64,000 nucleotides of DNA, taken from NCBI RefSeq assembly GCF_900108345.1, contig NZ_FNVV01000012.1, positions 248,001 to 312,000 on the forward strand. Direction: 5' to 3'. Source of the DNA: Bacteroides ndongoniae. GTDB lineage: Bacteria > Bacteroidota > Bacteroidia > Bacteroidales > Bacteroidaceae. The position numbers were made by a program, and so were the translations under genes. A model generated the notes under the pieces. It had not been told where the DNA came from and ran no database searches. It saw only the letters and a list, made by a program, of their open reading frames with translations. Below, piece after piece: positions 1-9,922 of the stretch (position 1 is the first letter of the stretch; every line of letters starts with the position of its first letter).

Positions 1-798
1 GATTGTCTGCGCAAAATATCAGGAAAAATAAAAATGGACTCATCATTGTCAATTAAAGGATACAAGACCTTTGGCCTACGTGAAGAATGGATAGATGAAT
101 ACGTTTGTGATACAGAAGGTTTTTGGAATAGCAGATTATTAGGAACTGCTATGTTTGATTCATTCAAAGCATGGGGTAAAGATGCAGGTCTTCTTGATTC
201 AAAAAATAAACCCACTCCTTTTGGAATGCTGATGAATGAAATTTACAATGATAATCCCACATTATTTTGGGAAGTAGTTTGGGTTAATCTTTCGTATTCG
301 TCATTCATAGTAAACCGATTTATTGAACATATACGTCCTGGTTCAGTATATGATAAAAAAATTATAGCAGAATCTATCACTATCTCCGAAAGTGTTTCAT
401 CACTCTCAACTTTAAACAACGCCATTGGCGCATTAATTGATTTAATGAAAAACTCGCCTATTGGAGAAGATATCATGCAAGGTGAAGAATCAGGGAAAAA
501 ACGTGTACGACATGCATATGAGGATTTAAGTCCAGAAGCACTGGCATATTCTTTATATTTATTTGGAGAAAGAAACGAACTGACGGAATTTAGAGTTAGC
601 GACCTTTATAATCCCGATGGATATAAAAGTGTTGCTATTGAATTTGGAATATCAAAAAACGCTCTTATAAAGAATTTGCGTTTCCTTTCATCCGATTCCA
701 ATCGGGTTATTTTAGCAGAACTTAATATGGGACTTGATCATATTACACTCAAGCCAGAGTTAACCCCTATGAAAGTCCTGGAAATATTGACTAAATAA
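1..798 (+). CDS. brxP: BrxP-like protein, C-terminal part (cut by window edge)
   Basis: The reading frame is open from base 1 through the first ATG (34) without a stop, encoding a Cys-containing stretch (DCLRKISGKIK) before Met. I therefore read this as the C-terminal end of a longer protein, not a 254-residue one. The visible part is mainly helical: a motif GYKTFGLREEWIDEY, a charged middle and a C-terminal region resembling DUF4007-type helical domains. BrxP of type 4 BREX is a PAPS-reductase-family protein, so a Cys-rich reductase end followed by a helical tail would fit, but the reductase domain lies outside the window. It ends 15 bases before brxC and starts the operon as seen. The name rests mostly on gene order. 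Alternatives are a free-standing DUF4007-like regulator starting at 34, or a DndC-related protein. Confidence 0.6.
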   Translation, partial: DCLRKISGKIKMDSSLSIKGYKTFGLREEWIDEYVCDTEGFWNSRLLGTAMFDSFKAWGKDAGLLDSKNKPTPFGMLMNEIYNDNPTLFWEVVWVNLSYSSFIVNRFIEHIRPGSVYDKKIIAESITISESVSSLSTLNNAIGALIDLMKNSPIGEDIMQGEESGKKRVRHAYEDLSPEALAYSLYLFGERNELTEFRVSDLYNPDGYKSVAIEFGISKNALIKNLRFLSSDSNRVILAELNMGLDHITLKPELTPMKVLEILTK

Positions 799-813
799 TA
801 GCTATAATCTACA

Positions 814-3800
814 ATGGCAACAACATATAATGACATAATCAGAAAACGTGGCGGCAAAGCTGCTTATAGTATTGAGGAGGAAAAGGAAAAACAATGGGAA
901 TCCTTTATTCCTAACGATCAATTCAATGCTGTGCTTCGCACAGTGCTCCGTTCTGTGAGAGGAAATGACATTGATAACCATAAGTCGTTTTGGATAAATG
1001 GAACCTATGGCACGGGTAAAAGTCATGCTGTTGCCGTAATAAAACATTTACTCTGCGATCCCATAAATAAGATACAAAAATGGGTTGATTACGAATATCA
1101 GGGCGATAAATTTAAACAGTATCGTGATTCTATTTATAGTTTGCGTGACAAAAAACGCCTTCTGCCAGTTAACATTGAAGGATTGCGAGATATGTCACAT
1201 GCCTCTGACTTGCCGCTTGTTCTTCAAACGGCAGTGGTTAAGTCGCTTAAAGATGTGAATATAGAATTTGCAGTAGATACCGACTTTGATGCCTTGATAA
1301 AGCATATCAACGACAATCCCGTAATTTGGGATGACTGGATTGTTCGCTTTAGTGAATTATCGTCTATAGCGCCCAACAGAGAAATACTTACAAAGAAGCT
1401 TTTGGCTAAAGATATGGCAACTTACCAAAAGACTAAGACTGTTTCACGAAAAGCTAACACATTCATTCTGATGGATCACGACAATATCGGGGAGTGGTTA
1501 ATTGAAGTTCAAGAAAAACTCCGTGAAACCAGTGATTATAAGGGACTACTTATTATTTGGGATGAGTTTACAGATGTGATGGATGACTCCATAGGTATTT
1601 CTGTACTTAAAGCCTTGCAGACGATAGCTCATAAATTTGCAAATGAGGAAAACGACTGTTTCCTTTTTCTCATATCCCACCCATCGGCTTTCAATAAACT
1701 CGGAGTGGAAGAAACAAAGCAGACAGACGGACGCTATCACCGTATGAAATACAACATGGCTCCCGTTTCTGCATTCAAAATAATGTCGCGCAAGTTTGAG
1801 ATTATCGATCCTGCTCGTCATGAATCCATGCGTAATTATTTTTACACCGTAAACAATCATCTTCTAGATCTGTATACTCAGACTTCCAATGATCCAGCCG
1901 AGACTCGTAAGGATCTTCAAGAACTTTTTCCACTTCATCCAGGAACTGCAAATTTGGCAACCCATTACGCTACTGTTGTTGGATCTTCAAGTCGTAGCGT
2001 GTTTGAGTTTATTGGTCAGAACGACCAATTGGAGAATTTCCTGGCGGACGAACAAGCTTTCGCCAACCGTCTTACTGTTACCGCCGATTATCTTTGGGAT
2101 TTCGTGTTGAAAGTTTTTCAAGATGATGTACAAAACTATGGTGCAGTCACAGAACGCTTCAACAATTATCGCCAACATGTAGAAAATCATGGTGAAGCTG
2201 CATATGCAATTTTCAAAGGCATCTTGTTGCTCAATGCATTCAATAATATGTCAGGAGAGAACAATAATGATTTAGTCACTCCTACAGAAGACAATATCAT
2301 TCACCTTTTTACCGGTACCCAATATGCATCAGAATTGGAGGAAGTACTTAAATGGTTTAATGAGGATGGAATAATCCAACGAACCCCTGGTGGTGTCTAC
2401 TCTGTGCAGTTCTCAGCTCTGCCCTCACAAGAAATAGAAGAGATAAAAGAGAATCTTCGCAACGATTCGAAGCAATATCGCTTCATGTCGAGTGTTCTTA
2501 ACTTTGGAGATACAGCGAAATCTTACTTCGAGAAAAAGTATGTTCAGAAGATGATACGCCCATACAGCTATGGTTTCTTCTCTGAAGCAGGTAACGACTC
2601 AATTCTTAAAGACCAAATTAAACGAGCAAAAAAAGGCGCAAATCCTAGTGATTTGTTCATGGCGTTACTTTTTGGTAAAAATCAAGCAGAAGTAGCTCAT
2701 CTTCGTGACCTTGCAATGGAGGCATCTCTCGCAAGCTCCGAAGATAAAGACCTGCGCGATATTGTATTCATAGTCTTTGACTGTCCATTCGGAAATAAAG
2801 AATATGATCGTTTCATTGAATATATGGCCAACTACTCAGTGGCTCAATCCCATGGTTTTCTTGACCAAGTGAATGTTCATCGAGACCATGCTGCAGAAAT
2901 GATAAAAGAGTGGCTGCAATCTGCCCAACGTAATAATGCTCAAGTATTTGTTAATGAACAGACTTTAGCAATAGCCGTAAAGCATCTTACCTCGCAGATG
3001 AACAACATAATAGCTCCGCTTATATTTGGGAAGGGACCAGATGCTATTGAAATCTTGCGACAAAAAGCACCAAATCCATTTTGGAAGGTACAAGTATCAA
3101 AGGAAATGGCTCGTGCATTTATGTTTGCTACTACTAAGGTTGAAATTGCATCATTGGCTAATCCCAAGAACAATCTGCAATACCTCATACAAGAGTGTCT
3201 AAATGAGAATCTGGAATGGCGTAATGATGTAAATCCAGAGCACCCGTTCAAGGCTGTATTTGATTTCATCCAAAACCGCATTAAGTATGCAGACAAGTCA
3301 ACACTATTTAATTTCATAGAAAAGTTTGACGATTTGCGCAAGCCTCCATACGGGCTTTCTGCTAACTTCGCTTCTATAGCCATGGTAACATTTGCACTGC
3401 GTGGTTGGGCCAACAAGATTTTCGACACTGTTGGCAAACCAATTGACCAAAACAGTTTGGTGGATGCCGTGGGTGAGTTGTTTAATGTTTGGGATAAGGG
3501 CAAGACCTCTAATAAACTTAGCTTCAAATTCCAAACGCCGGAAGAGGGTAAGTTGTGTAAGACACTTGTCAAGACCCTGAAACTTGACAAACTTAAAGGA
3601 TATAATGATGTATCTAGTCTTACAGATGCACGTTTTACCATAACACGAGTCCTTCTTGAAGAAAAAGGATACCCAATGTGGTCCCTTAAGTATATGGATG
3701 CAAACTTTGTATCTTCACATCCTGCTATTACTCTAAATGACGAGTTATGCAAGCTGTTTGACAACATCGTGGACATCTGTAACGAACGCGACAAAAAGAA

Positions 3801-4362
3801 TCCCGCCCTTGTCAAGGAAACATTAGAATTGCTTGAGAAATACCGAGCAGATATTCCTGATATATTAGCAAGACCCGGAAGTTTTGCCAATGGTTTTAAT
3901 AATTTCTTGCTTTCGCAACAAGATATTGAGCTTAAGACGTTTGAGATAGAATCTGCATATGACTACATCAAGAAGCATCTCGAATCTACTATTGGATACT
4001 GGACTGAAGAGGAAGTAGCCAAAGCACTTATGAGTTGGCGTATTGCTCTCAACAAGGAGATTGAGGAACAGCGTCGTATTGAGGAAGAAGAAGAACGGAA
4101 ACGTCAAGAGGATGAACGCCGTAAGCTGGAGGCAGAAGAACGTATTAGACTTGAACAAGAGGCCAAAGAAGCTAAAGACAAGGCTAAACAGGAGCTAAAA
4201 GGAAAGCCGGAAATTGTGGCAAAGAAAAAAGTTTCTGCAAGGGAATTTATAGATAAAATTAATTCTCCCGAAGAACTCCGTTCAATTCTTGACAAGGTTA
4301 TTGACCTTGGCTACGAGTTTGTAATAGATGAAATTTTAAACTCAGCACCATTAAACAAATAA
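814..4362 (+). CDS. brxC: BREX P-loop ATPase BrxC/PglY
   Basis: A protein of 1182 residues, the usual size of BrxC/PglY ATPases. A Walker A motif GTYGTGKS is at about residues 63-70, and a Walker B-like strand LLIIWDEFTD at about 246-255. The middle is long and helical. Near the C-terminus (about 1085-1130) is a highly charged Glu/Arg/Lys coiled coil, followed by a short tail. In BREX systems this large ATPase is a core component required for defence; its mechanism is not settled. It sits 15 bases after the brxP-like gene and 3 bases before pglZ, so the genes are almost certainly co-transcribed. No frameshift or missing P-loop residue is visible. The family call is firm; subtype 4 rests on the neighbours. 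Confidence 0.88.
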   Translation: MATTYNDIIRKRGGKAAYSIEEEKEKQWESFIPNDQFNAVLRTVLRSVRGNDIDNHKSFWINGTYGTGKSHAVAVIKHLLCDPINKIQKWVDYEYQGDKFKQYRDSIYSLRDKKRLLPVNIEGLRDMSHASDLPLVLQTAVVKSLKDVNIEFAVDTDFDALIKHINDNPVIWDDWIVRFSELSSIAPNREILTKKLLAKDMATYQKTKTVSRKANTFILMDHDNIGEWLIEVQEKLRETSDYKGLLIIWDEFTDVMDDSIGISVLKALQTIAHKFANEENDCFLFLISHPSAFNKLGVEETKQTDGRYHRMKYNMAPVSAFKIMSRKFEIIDPARHESMRNYFYTVNNHLLDLYTQTSNDPAETRKDLQELFPLHPGTANLATHYATVVGSSSRSVFEFIGQNDQLENFLADEQAFANRLTVTADYLWDFVLKVFQDDVQNYGAVTERFNNYRQHVENHGEAAYAIFKGILLLNAFNNMSGENNNDLVTPTEDNIIHLFTGTQYASELEEVLKWFNEDGIIQRTPGGVYSVQFSALPSQEIEEIKENLRNDSKQYRFMSSVLNFGDTAKSYFEKKYVQKMIRPYSYGFFSEAGNDSILKDQIKRAKKGANPSDLFMALLFGKNQAEVAHLRDLAMEASLASSEDKDLRDIVFIVFDCPFGNKEYDRFIEYMANYSVAQSHGFLDQVNVHRDHAAEMIKEWLQSAQRNNAQVFVNEQTLAIAVKHLTSQMNNIIAPLIFGKGPDAIEILRQKAPNPFWKVQVSKEMARAFMFATTKVEIASLANPKNNLQYLIQECLNENLEWRNDVNPEHPFKAVFDFIQNRIKYADKSTLFNFIEKFDDLRKPPYGLSANFASIAMVTFALRGWANKIFDTVGKPIDQNSLVDAVGELFNVWDKGKTSNKLSFKFQTPEEGKLCKTLVKTLKLDKLKGYNDVSSLTDARFTITRVLLEEKGYPMWSLKYMDANFVSSHPAITLNDELCKLFDNIVDICNERDKKNPALVKETLELLEKYRADIPDILARPGSFANGFNNFLLSQQDIELKTFEIESAYDYIKKHLESTIGYWTEEEVAKALMSWRIALNKEIEEQRRIEEEEERKRQEDERRKLEAEERIRLEQEAKEAKDKAKQELKGKPEIVAKKKVSAREFIDKINSPEELRSILDKVIDLGYEFVIDEILNSAPLNK

Positions 4363-4365
4363 GTT

Positions 4366-6795
4366 ATGTATAGGTCGTTTACTTCTCTTGACGAACTCTT
4401 TACCTACATAAAAGAGGACAAAGAATGGACGGGAGCAAATGCCGCCCAACATAACCGATATCCTATTCGGTACGTGTTGTTTGATAATTTCGCAGACTTC
4501 AATGAATTTATTATAAATAGACCTGTCGGGATTTACAAGCATTCTATTGAAACTATGCTTGATAAAGATTATCCCGACACGTTCCCTTCGTATACTGAAT
4601 TGTCGGGAGAAATACGTGCGTTCATTAAGAAAATTCCGATTAACGACTTTATCATATATCCATTTTCGGAAATGGCTCGTTTTTATGACAATGAGGTTAA
4701 CACCGAATTTACTTCAATGGTAAAAACAATCGCAAGTTCCCAGGCACCAGAAGATGCCCAAGCCGAAAATGTACGAATATATATACCAATAGTTGGTATG
4801 GAAGGGAAAATGGGTAAGTTTATCAAAGACAACAATACCTTTGTTTGGGAATATAAATCAAGCTGTGATAAAGGAATATATTCTCTTATTATTACAAATG
4901 GTAGCACTTATGGAGTAGAAGGACTCGAAAATCAATATACTGTAGCGCATAATTTGCTGGAGTGGCTTAAATTATGGGAAAAGGGAAGCTATGTAAAACA
5001 GACTATCATATGTAGTTCACCCAATATTTACGCTAATGCGTACCATGCTCAACCAGATAATGCGTTCAAATATTGCAAATGTTCCAATGTATATGAATTT
5101 CTAACGATAGGACTCGGATTAGATTTTGGATTAACCGAGAGTCCTTCTGATGAAGATATGGTATATTGGGAAGAACTGGCAAGTATGATAGATATACGGT
5201 CTTTCAACTTTGAAGAATTTGTAAAAGAACGTCTTGATACATTCACATTGAATGATGGCATTGATTTTATTAAATCTTGGTTTGATTGCAAATCAGAATT
5301 TGACCGCTGGCTGCTAACATTATATTTCCATAAAATTTCAAAGGGTTGTGGTTATATTAGCCGTGCTATCACGTCCTGTACTAAACTCAGTATATCGGAG
5401 TTATTCTCAAATATCGCCATCCTCATATTTGATGATATGAATAAAGAATTCTCTATATCAGAGAGACGTAAAGCAATGTGTCTTGCAAAGGAGCATGGCG
5501 TAAATATTACTGATTTTGCACGCACAAAACTTAAGGAAAAATTAAGTGTTATTGCTGTTTCTCCAGAGCTGGGAGGATATTATATGGCTGTCAGACTACT
5601 GACACCATTAACGGATGAAGAATGCCAGTTAGCAATTGAATGGGTAGGTCAAGGAAAAGTACAACCAGATGAAATCAAAGAAGTGTTTCCTTTACTTTAC
5701 AGCTATATGCAACCACTTGGACTCAATAGTCTAAGTGGTTGCACTTCTTGGATTTCTGATTATATAAATTTCTATCGTCTATCCAAACTCGCTAATTATC
5801 CTCACGAAAAAATAGAGGAATTTATATCCGAAAAGAATGGTAGCTCATCTTCATTTCAAATATGGCGAGATGAATTTAAGACCGTTAAAACAATACTACA
5901 TAATCGCAAGGATATTGATGTTATATATTGGATTGATGGACTTGGAATTGATTGGATTCCATTTATACGCAATGTTGTGAGACGTTATTCCAAGGAACAC
6001 ATATATTTGAATGAAATCTATATTGCTTCAGCTGTATTACCAACGACAACATCAACCAATAAAGCCAATTTGTTATCTTTGCTTGAAGAAGGAACGGAAC
6101 TACCGAAATCTGGTGATTTAGATACATTTGCTCATAAGACAAAAAGTTATCCACAGTATTTGGTTGACGAAATGAAAATACTTGAAACATCTATTACCAA
6201 ACTATTGGATGATTATAATGGTAAGAAAATCGCTATTGTTTCTGACCATGGACTAACTTATCTGTCACAACTAAGCGATGGAATGAAATTAGCAGGTGTC
6301 AAGTCTGACCATGAAGGGAGGTTGGCCCTGATGACGGATAAACTTGGCTCAGATAACGGTTATTTTATACTTGAAGACGGAAAAACTTTATGCTCACTTA
6401 CTCATCGGTCGCTCACTGATAAAGTAGACCGCGGACATGGTGCACATGGTGGCTGTACTCCAGAGGAAGTACTTGTTCCAATTATCATAATCTCTTCCCA
6501 GAAAAACTCTAACAAATATTCCGTTCAACTTGTAAAAGATGAAGTGAACGGTACTAATCCCAAGATTCAATTTGAAATTAAAGGATTAGCTTCAATAGAT
6601 GTTCCTACCATTGAATATAATGGTACCATCTATAATCTTACCAATACAAGTGATAGTGTTTACGAAAGCGAACGACTTTACCTCGTAGACACCGCCACTA
6701 AAATAACTCTTCGAATCAACGGAGAACAGTTTAACAATTATAACATCAAGGTTTCAACAGGCCTATCTGAGGCCGATGATCTCTTTGATTTTTAA
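4366..6795 (+). CDS. pglZ: BREX alkaline-phosphatase-superfamily protein PglZ
   Basis: A protein of 809 residues with the PglZ layout: a long N-terminal region, then an alkaline-phosphatase-like core. A metal-site strand VIYWIDGLGIDW is at about residues 523-534, a second strand KIAIVSDHGLTY at about 620-631, and a late motif RGHGAHGGCTPEEVLVP at about 688-704. The Asp and His residues in these motifs are the expected metal ligands. The last ~100 residues look like a beta-rich accessory domain. PglZ is the hallmark protein of all BREX types; a metal-dependent phosphatase or nuclease activity is known for some homologues. The start ATG lies 3 bases after the brxC stop. The core looks intact. 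Confidence 0.9.
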   Translation: MYRSFTSLDELFTYIKEDKEWTGANAAQHNRYPIRYVLFDNFADFNEFIINRPVGIYKHSIETMLDKDYPDTFPSYTELSGEIRAFIKKIPINDFIIYPFSEMARFYDNEVNTEFTSMVKTIASSQAPEDAQAENVRIYIPIVGMEGKMGKFIKDNNTFVWEYKSSCDKGIYSLIITNGSTYGVEGLENQYTVAHNLLEWLKLWEKGSYVKQTIICSSPNIYANAYHAQPDNAFKYCKCSNVYEFLTIGLGLDFGLTESPSDEDMVYWEELASMIDIRSFNFEEFVKERLDTFTLNDGIDFIKSWFDCKSEFDRWLLTLYFHKISKGCGYISRAITSCTKLSISELFSNIAILIFDDMNKEFSISERRKAMCLAKEHGVNITDFARTKLKEKLSVIAVSPELGGYYMAVRLLTPLTDEECQLAIEWVGQGKVQPDEIKEVFPLLYSYMQPLGLNSLSGCTSWISDYINFYRLSKLANYPHEKIEEFISEKNGSSSSFQIWRDEFKTVKTILHNRKDIDVIYWIDGLGIDWIPFIRNVVRRYSKEHIYLNEIYIASAVLPTTTSTNKANLLSLLEEGTELPKSGDLDTFAHKTKSYPQYLVDEMKILETSITKLLDDYNGKKIAIVSDHGLTYLSQLSDGMKLAGVKSDHEGRLALMTDKLGSDNGYFILEDGKTLCSLTHRSLTDKVDRGHGAHGGCTPEEVLVPIIIISSQKNSNKYSVQLVKDEVNGTNPKIQFEIKGLASIDVPTIEYNGTIYNLTNTSDSVYESERLYLVDTATKITLRINGEQFNNYNIKVSTGLSEADDLFDF

Positions 6796-6806
6796 TATCT
6801 ATTCTC

Positions 6807-8300
6807 ATGCAGACAGAAATTTCTAACAAAATTCGTGAGCAATTTGCTGCGATGGCGATATATAAAGACCCAATGGCGACCAACTCGTTGTTCGCAGGAC
6901 GAAATCTTCCATCGTTTGTGAAAGACTTCCTTCTCAAACGCTACATAAATCCTGATGGGTCGGTAGACCGTATGAAGTTAACTTCATTCCTTGATATGGT
7001 AATTCCAAAGGAAAGTACAGAAGTTAAGGATAGACTTGATGCAGGGCAGGAGGTAATGCTGCTTTGTCGCTTTGTTGTTTATATAGATCTTGTAAAGGGT
7101 TTACGTCGTTTTGGCATTCCAGATCTTGGTATAAAGACGAATGAAGGTGTAATACCAGAATATGTTTATACCAAACATCCAGGAGAATTGGTTGACGGTG
7201 AAAAATGGGGGATCATTAAACTTTCCGTTCTCCCAGATGAAGACGGGAAAAAGAATCATGTAGAAATGGTTGACTACAAACCTTTTAAGCCTTATAAGTC
7301 TGTTGATGTAGAATATTTACGTATAGCTCGCCAAGCATTTTCAACCAAAGAATGGATTGATTTGCTCCTTTCTGCTATGGAGTATGATGCTGACGGATTT
7401 GAATCTTTGACACAGAAAATCGAATTTATATCCCGATTGCTCATATTTGTTGAGCCACGTCTCAACGTTGTTGAACTTGCACCTAAAGGAACAGGGAAAT
7501 CGTTTGTTTTCGGTAATCTTTCCAAATATGGATGGTTAGTCAGTGGAGGTAAAGTTACTCGTGCTAAACTTTTTTATGATAAAGCACGTCAGCAGAACGG
7601 TATCATGAAGAATCATGACTTCATTGCTTTTGACGAGATACAAACCATTATTTTTCAAGAACCAGCAGAAATCCAAGCAGCCCTTAAGTCTTATCTTGAA
7701 TCAGGTAAAACCACTATTGACAATAACGAGTTCTCTTCAGAGTGCGGATTGATGTTGATGGGAAACATTCCTCTTGATTCAAATAAGCGACCATTAAATT
7801 ACCGTTACTTTGACTCTCTCCCCCAATCATTCCGAGAGTCAGCATTACTCGACCGATTCCATTGTTTCATTGAAGGGTGGCATCTACCTCGTATCAATGA
7901 AGGAATTATTTATAGTGGTTGGACTATCAATATGGAATACTTTTCTGAAATTCTCCATGCTATGCGTACTCAAAGTATTTACGGACTTGTTTTTGACCAA
8001 ATTGTTGGCAAGGATAAAAACGCAGACACTCGTGATTCAAAGGCAGTAAAAAAAATAGCAGTCGGTTATATGAAATTGCTCTTTCCTCATTGGACAAGTA
8101 TGCAGGCTGTAGATTTTGAAGAATTTGACCAATATTGTTTGCAACCGGCAATTCTTCGTAGGGGAATTATCAAAGAACAATGTCACTACATTGATTCTGA
8201 ATTTAAAACAGCCATGCCTCATTTTTGGATTAAAGAAGAAGGTGATGCTTCTTCTATTTCCTCAAATGAAATAGGAGCTGAGGAAAATCAATTGTTCTAA
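6807..8300 (+). CDS. brxL: BREX Lon-related AAA+ protein BrxL (short, type 4 form)
   Basis: A protein of 497 residues. It has a Walker A motif LAPKGTGKS at about residues 224-232 and Walker B FIAFDEIQ at about 272-279, followed by a sensor-like stretch LMLMGNIPLD and an arginine-rich segment. The order matches the AAA+ core of BrxL. The length suits the short type 4 family rather than the roughly 680-residue type 1 BrxL, and I see no convincing C-terminal Lon protease Ser/Lys dyad region. BrxL is thought to act as a DNA-interacting AAA+ ring in BREX. It starts 11 bases after pglZ. The acidic, Ser-rich tail (about the last 20 residues) looks disordered. Confidence 0.85.
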   Translation: MQTEISNKIREQFAAMAIYKDPMATNSLFAGRNLPSFVKDFLLKRYINPDGSVDRMKLTSFLDMVIPKESTEVKDRLDAGQEVMLLCRFVVYIDLVKGLRRFGIPDLGIKTNEGVIPEYVYTKHPGELVDGEKWGIIKLSVLPDEDGKKNHVEMVDYKPFKPYKSVDVEYLRIARQAFSTKEWIDLLLSAMEYDADGFESLTQKIEFISRLLIFVEPRLNVVELAPKGTGKSFVFGNLSKYGWLVSGGKVTRAKLFYDKARQQNGIMKNHDFIAFDEIQTIIFQEPAEIQAALKSYLESGKTTIDNNEFSSECGLMLMGNIPLDSNKRPLNYRYFDSLPQSFRESALLDRFHCFIEGWHLPRINEGIIYSGWTINMEYFSEILHAMRTQSIYGLVFDQIVGKDKNADTRDSKAVKKIAVGYMKLLFPHWTSMQAVDFEEFDQYCLQPAILRRGIIKEQCHYIDSEFKTAMPHFWIKEEGDASSISSNEIGAEENQLF

Positions 8301-8318
8301 TAACGTACAATTAGCATT

Positions 8319-9767
8319 ATGGAGAATTTAGATAAATTGGTAATTGAATTATGTAAACTACCCAATGAAACAGATTGGGTTGAATTTAAGCATAACAATT
8401 GTGACCCTAAGATGATAGGCGAGGATATAAGTGCATTGGCGAATAGTGCCGTCATTGCTGATAGAAGTCATGCCTATATGATATGGGGAATTAATGATAG
8501 CACCCATGAAATCATAGGTACAAATGTCAGGCTAAAACAGGAAAAGAAAGGTAATCAGGAAATAGAGAACTGGTTGCGATATATGCTTTCTAAAAATACG
8601 GATTTTGAAATTCAATCCATAGACATTGACGGAAAGCACATAGAAATGCTTGTTATATCCAAGGCCGTTGGAGTGCCTGTAACATTCGAGAAAGTAGACT
8701 ATATTCGTGTTGGTAGTTACACAAAGAAAATTGTAGAGTTCCCTACATTGCAAGCACAGTTGTGGGACAAGTTACGTCATGAGCAATTTGAGGAAATTTT
8801 CGTCATGACAAATTTGCAAATCAGTGATATTACCAAGTATTTGAACTGCGATATATATTTTGACATATTAAATTTACCCATACCAACAAGTATAGATGGA
8901 TTTAAGCATTATTTATTGGAAGAAGGTATTATTGTAAAACAAGACAATGGACTTTTTGCAATAACCAATCTAGGAGCAATTCTATTTGCGCGTAAACTGT
9001 CTGATTTTCCACGGCTGGGAAGAAAGGCTATCAGAATTGTACAATATGAGGGAAATAATAGATTAACCATATTGAAAGAAGACACTGCAAGCGAAGGATA
9101 TGCCATTAGTTTTGAGAATGCAGCAAAACTTGTAAACAATCTCCTTCCTGCTAAAGAAGATATTAATTCTGTTCGTAGAAAATCCATCAGCAAATTTCCA
9201 CTTCCAGCTATTAGGGAAGCCATAGCAAACTCTCTTATCCATCAAGATTTCTTCCTTACAGGTGCAGGTCCCGTCGTTGAGATATTTGAGAATAGGGTGG
9301 AAGTGACCAATCCTGGAATTCCTCTTGTCGATATTATGAGAATTATAGACAATCCACCCAAATCCCGAAATGAGAAACTCGCTTCTTTAATGAGAAGGTT
9401 AAATATGTGTGAAGAATTAGGTCGCGGATGGGATAGGATGGTTATTAGCTGTGAACTACAACAACTTCCTGCGCCACGTATTCAAATATATCAGGAATCT
9501 ACAAAAGTCTCGTTGTTCTCACAACTTGATTTTGCCAATATTCCCGTAGAGGATAAGTTATGGTCTACATATCTTCATGCTTGTGTCAAATTTACAGAAG
9601 GAGAAGCCTTGACAAATACTTCTCTTAGAGAAAGATTTGGTGTGGCAGAAACATCTGCAGGAAGTATATCTCGTTTGATAAAGGAAGCAGTTAATAAGAA
9701 GTTAATACGTCCAGTTGATCCTACAACAGCACCAAGATACATGAGGTATATTCCAATTTGGGCGTGA
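8319..9767 (+). CDS. AlbA_2 (Schlafen-type) and RecG-like ATPase-fold protein
   Basis: A protein of 482 residues with three parts. Residues about 8-140 match the AlbA_2/Schlafen fold (ETDWVEFKHN, then NSAVIADRSHAYMIWGIND). Residues about 290-380 match the GHKL-like ATP-binding domain of RecG-like COG2865 proteins (PAIREAIANSLIHQD, GRGWDRM). The last ~70 residues form a winged helix (SLRERFGVAETSAGSISRLI). Such proteins are usually annotated as ATP-binding or putative transcriptional regulators, and some act in phage defence. It begins 18 bases after brxL in the same direction, so it is probably part of the BREX transcript. It is not one of the four standard type 4 genes. It could be a regulator of the operon, an accessory effector or an independent defence gene. 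Confidence 0.75.
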   Translation: MENLDKLVIELCKLPNETDWVEFKHNNCDPKMIGEDISALANSAVIADRSHAYMIWGINDSTHEIIGTNVRLKQEKKGNQEIENWLRYMLSKNTDFEIQSIDIDGKHIEMLVISKAVGVPVTFEKVDYIRVGSYTKKIVEFPTLQAQLWDKLRHEQFEEIFVMTNLQISDITKYLNCDIYFDILNLPIPTSIDGFKHYLLEEGIIVKQDNGLFAITNLGAILFARKLSDFPRLGRKAIRIVQYEGNNRLTILKEDTASEGYAISFENAAKLVNNLLPAKEDINSVRRKSISKFPLPAIREAIANSLIHQDFFLTGAGPVVEIFENRVEVTNPGIPLVDIMRIIDNPPKSRNEKLASLMRRLNMCEELGRGWDRMVISCELQQLPAPRIQIYQESTKVSLFSQLDFANIPVEDKLWSTYLHACVKFTEGEALTNTSLRERFGVAETSAGSISRLIKEAVNKKLIRPVDPTTAPRYMRYIPIWA

Positions 9768-9769
9768 TT

Positions 9770-9872
9770 TAACTTGCTGGTAACTTGCCAAAGAACTATT
9801 GGATAAGTATAATCCATTGAAAATCAGACGACATCATCCCTATTCTAACTTGCTGGTAATTTGCTGGCAAGT
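9770..9872. repeat. Short repeats TAACTTGCTGGTAA between BREX operon and mob genes
   Basis: The 155-base gap between the convergent AlbA_2 gene and the mob operon carries TAACTTGCTGGTAA at 9770-9783 and again at 9846-9859. The second copy runs into TTTGCTGGCAAGTTAA, forming a short inverted repeat (AACTTGC at 9847-9853, GCAAGTT at 9867-9873). A short run of A follows. It could be a weak bidirectional terminator or a protein-binding site, for example for the neighbouring winged-helix protein. Nothing else is seen in the gap. Confidence 0.45.
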
Positions 9873-9922
9873 TAAAAATAGGGATAGAAATCTTCCTTAT
9901 TATCTAGCAAAGCCATGGTAAT

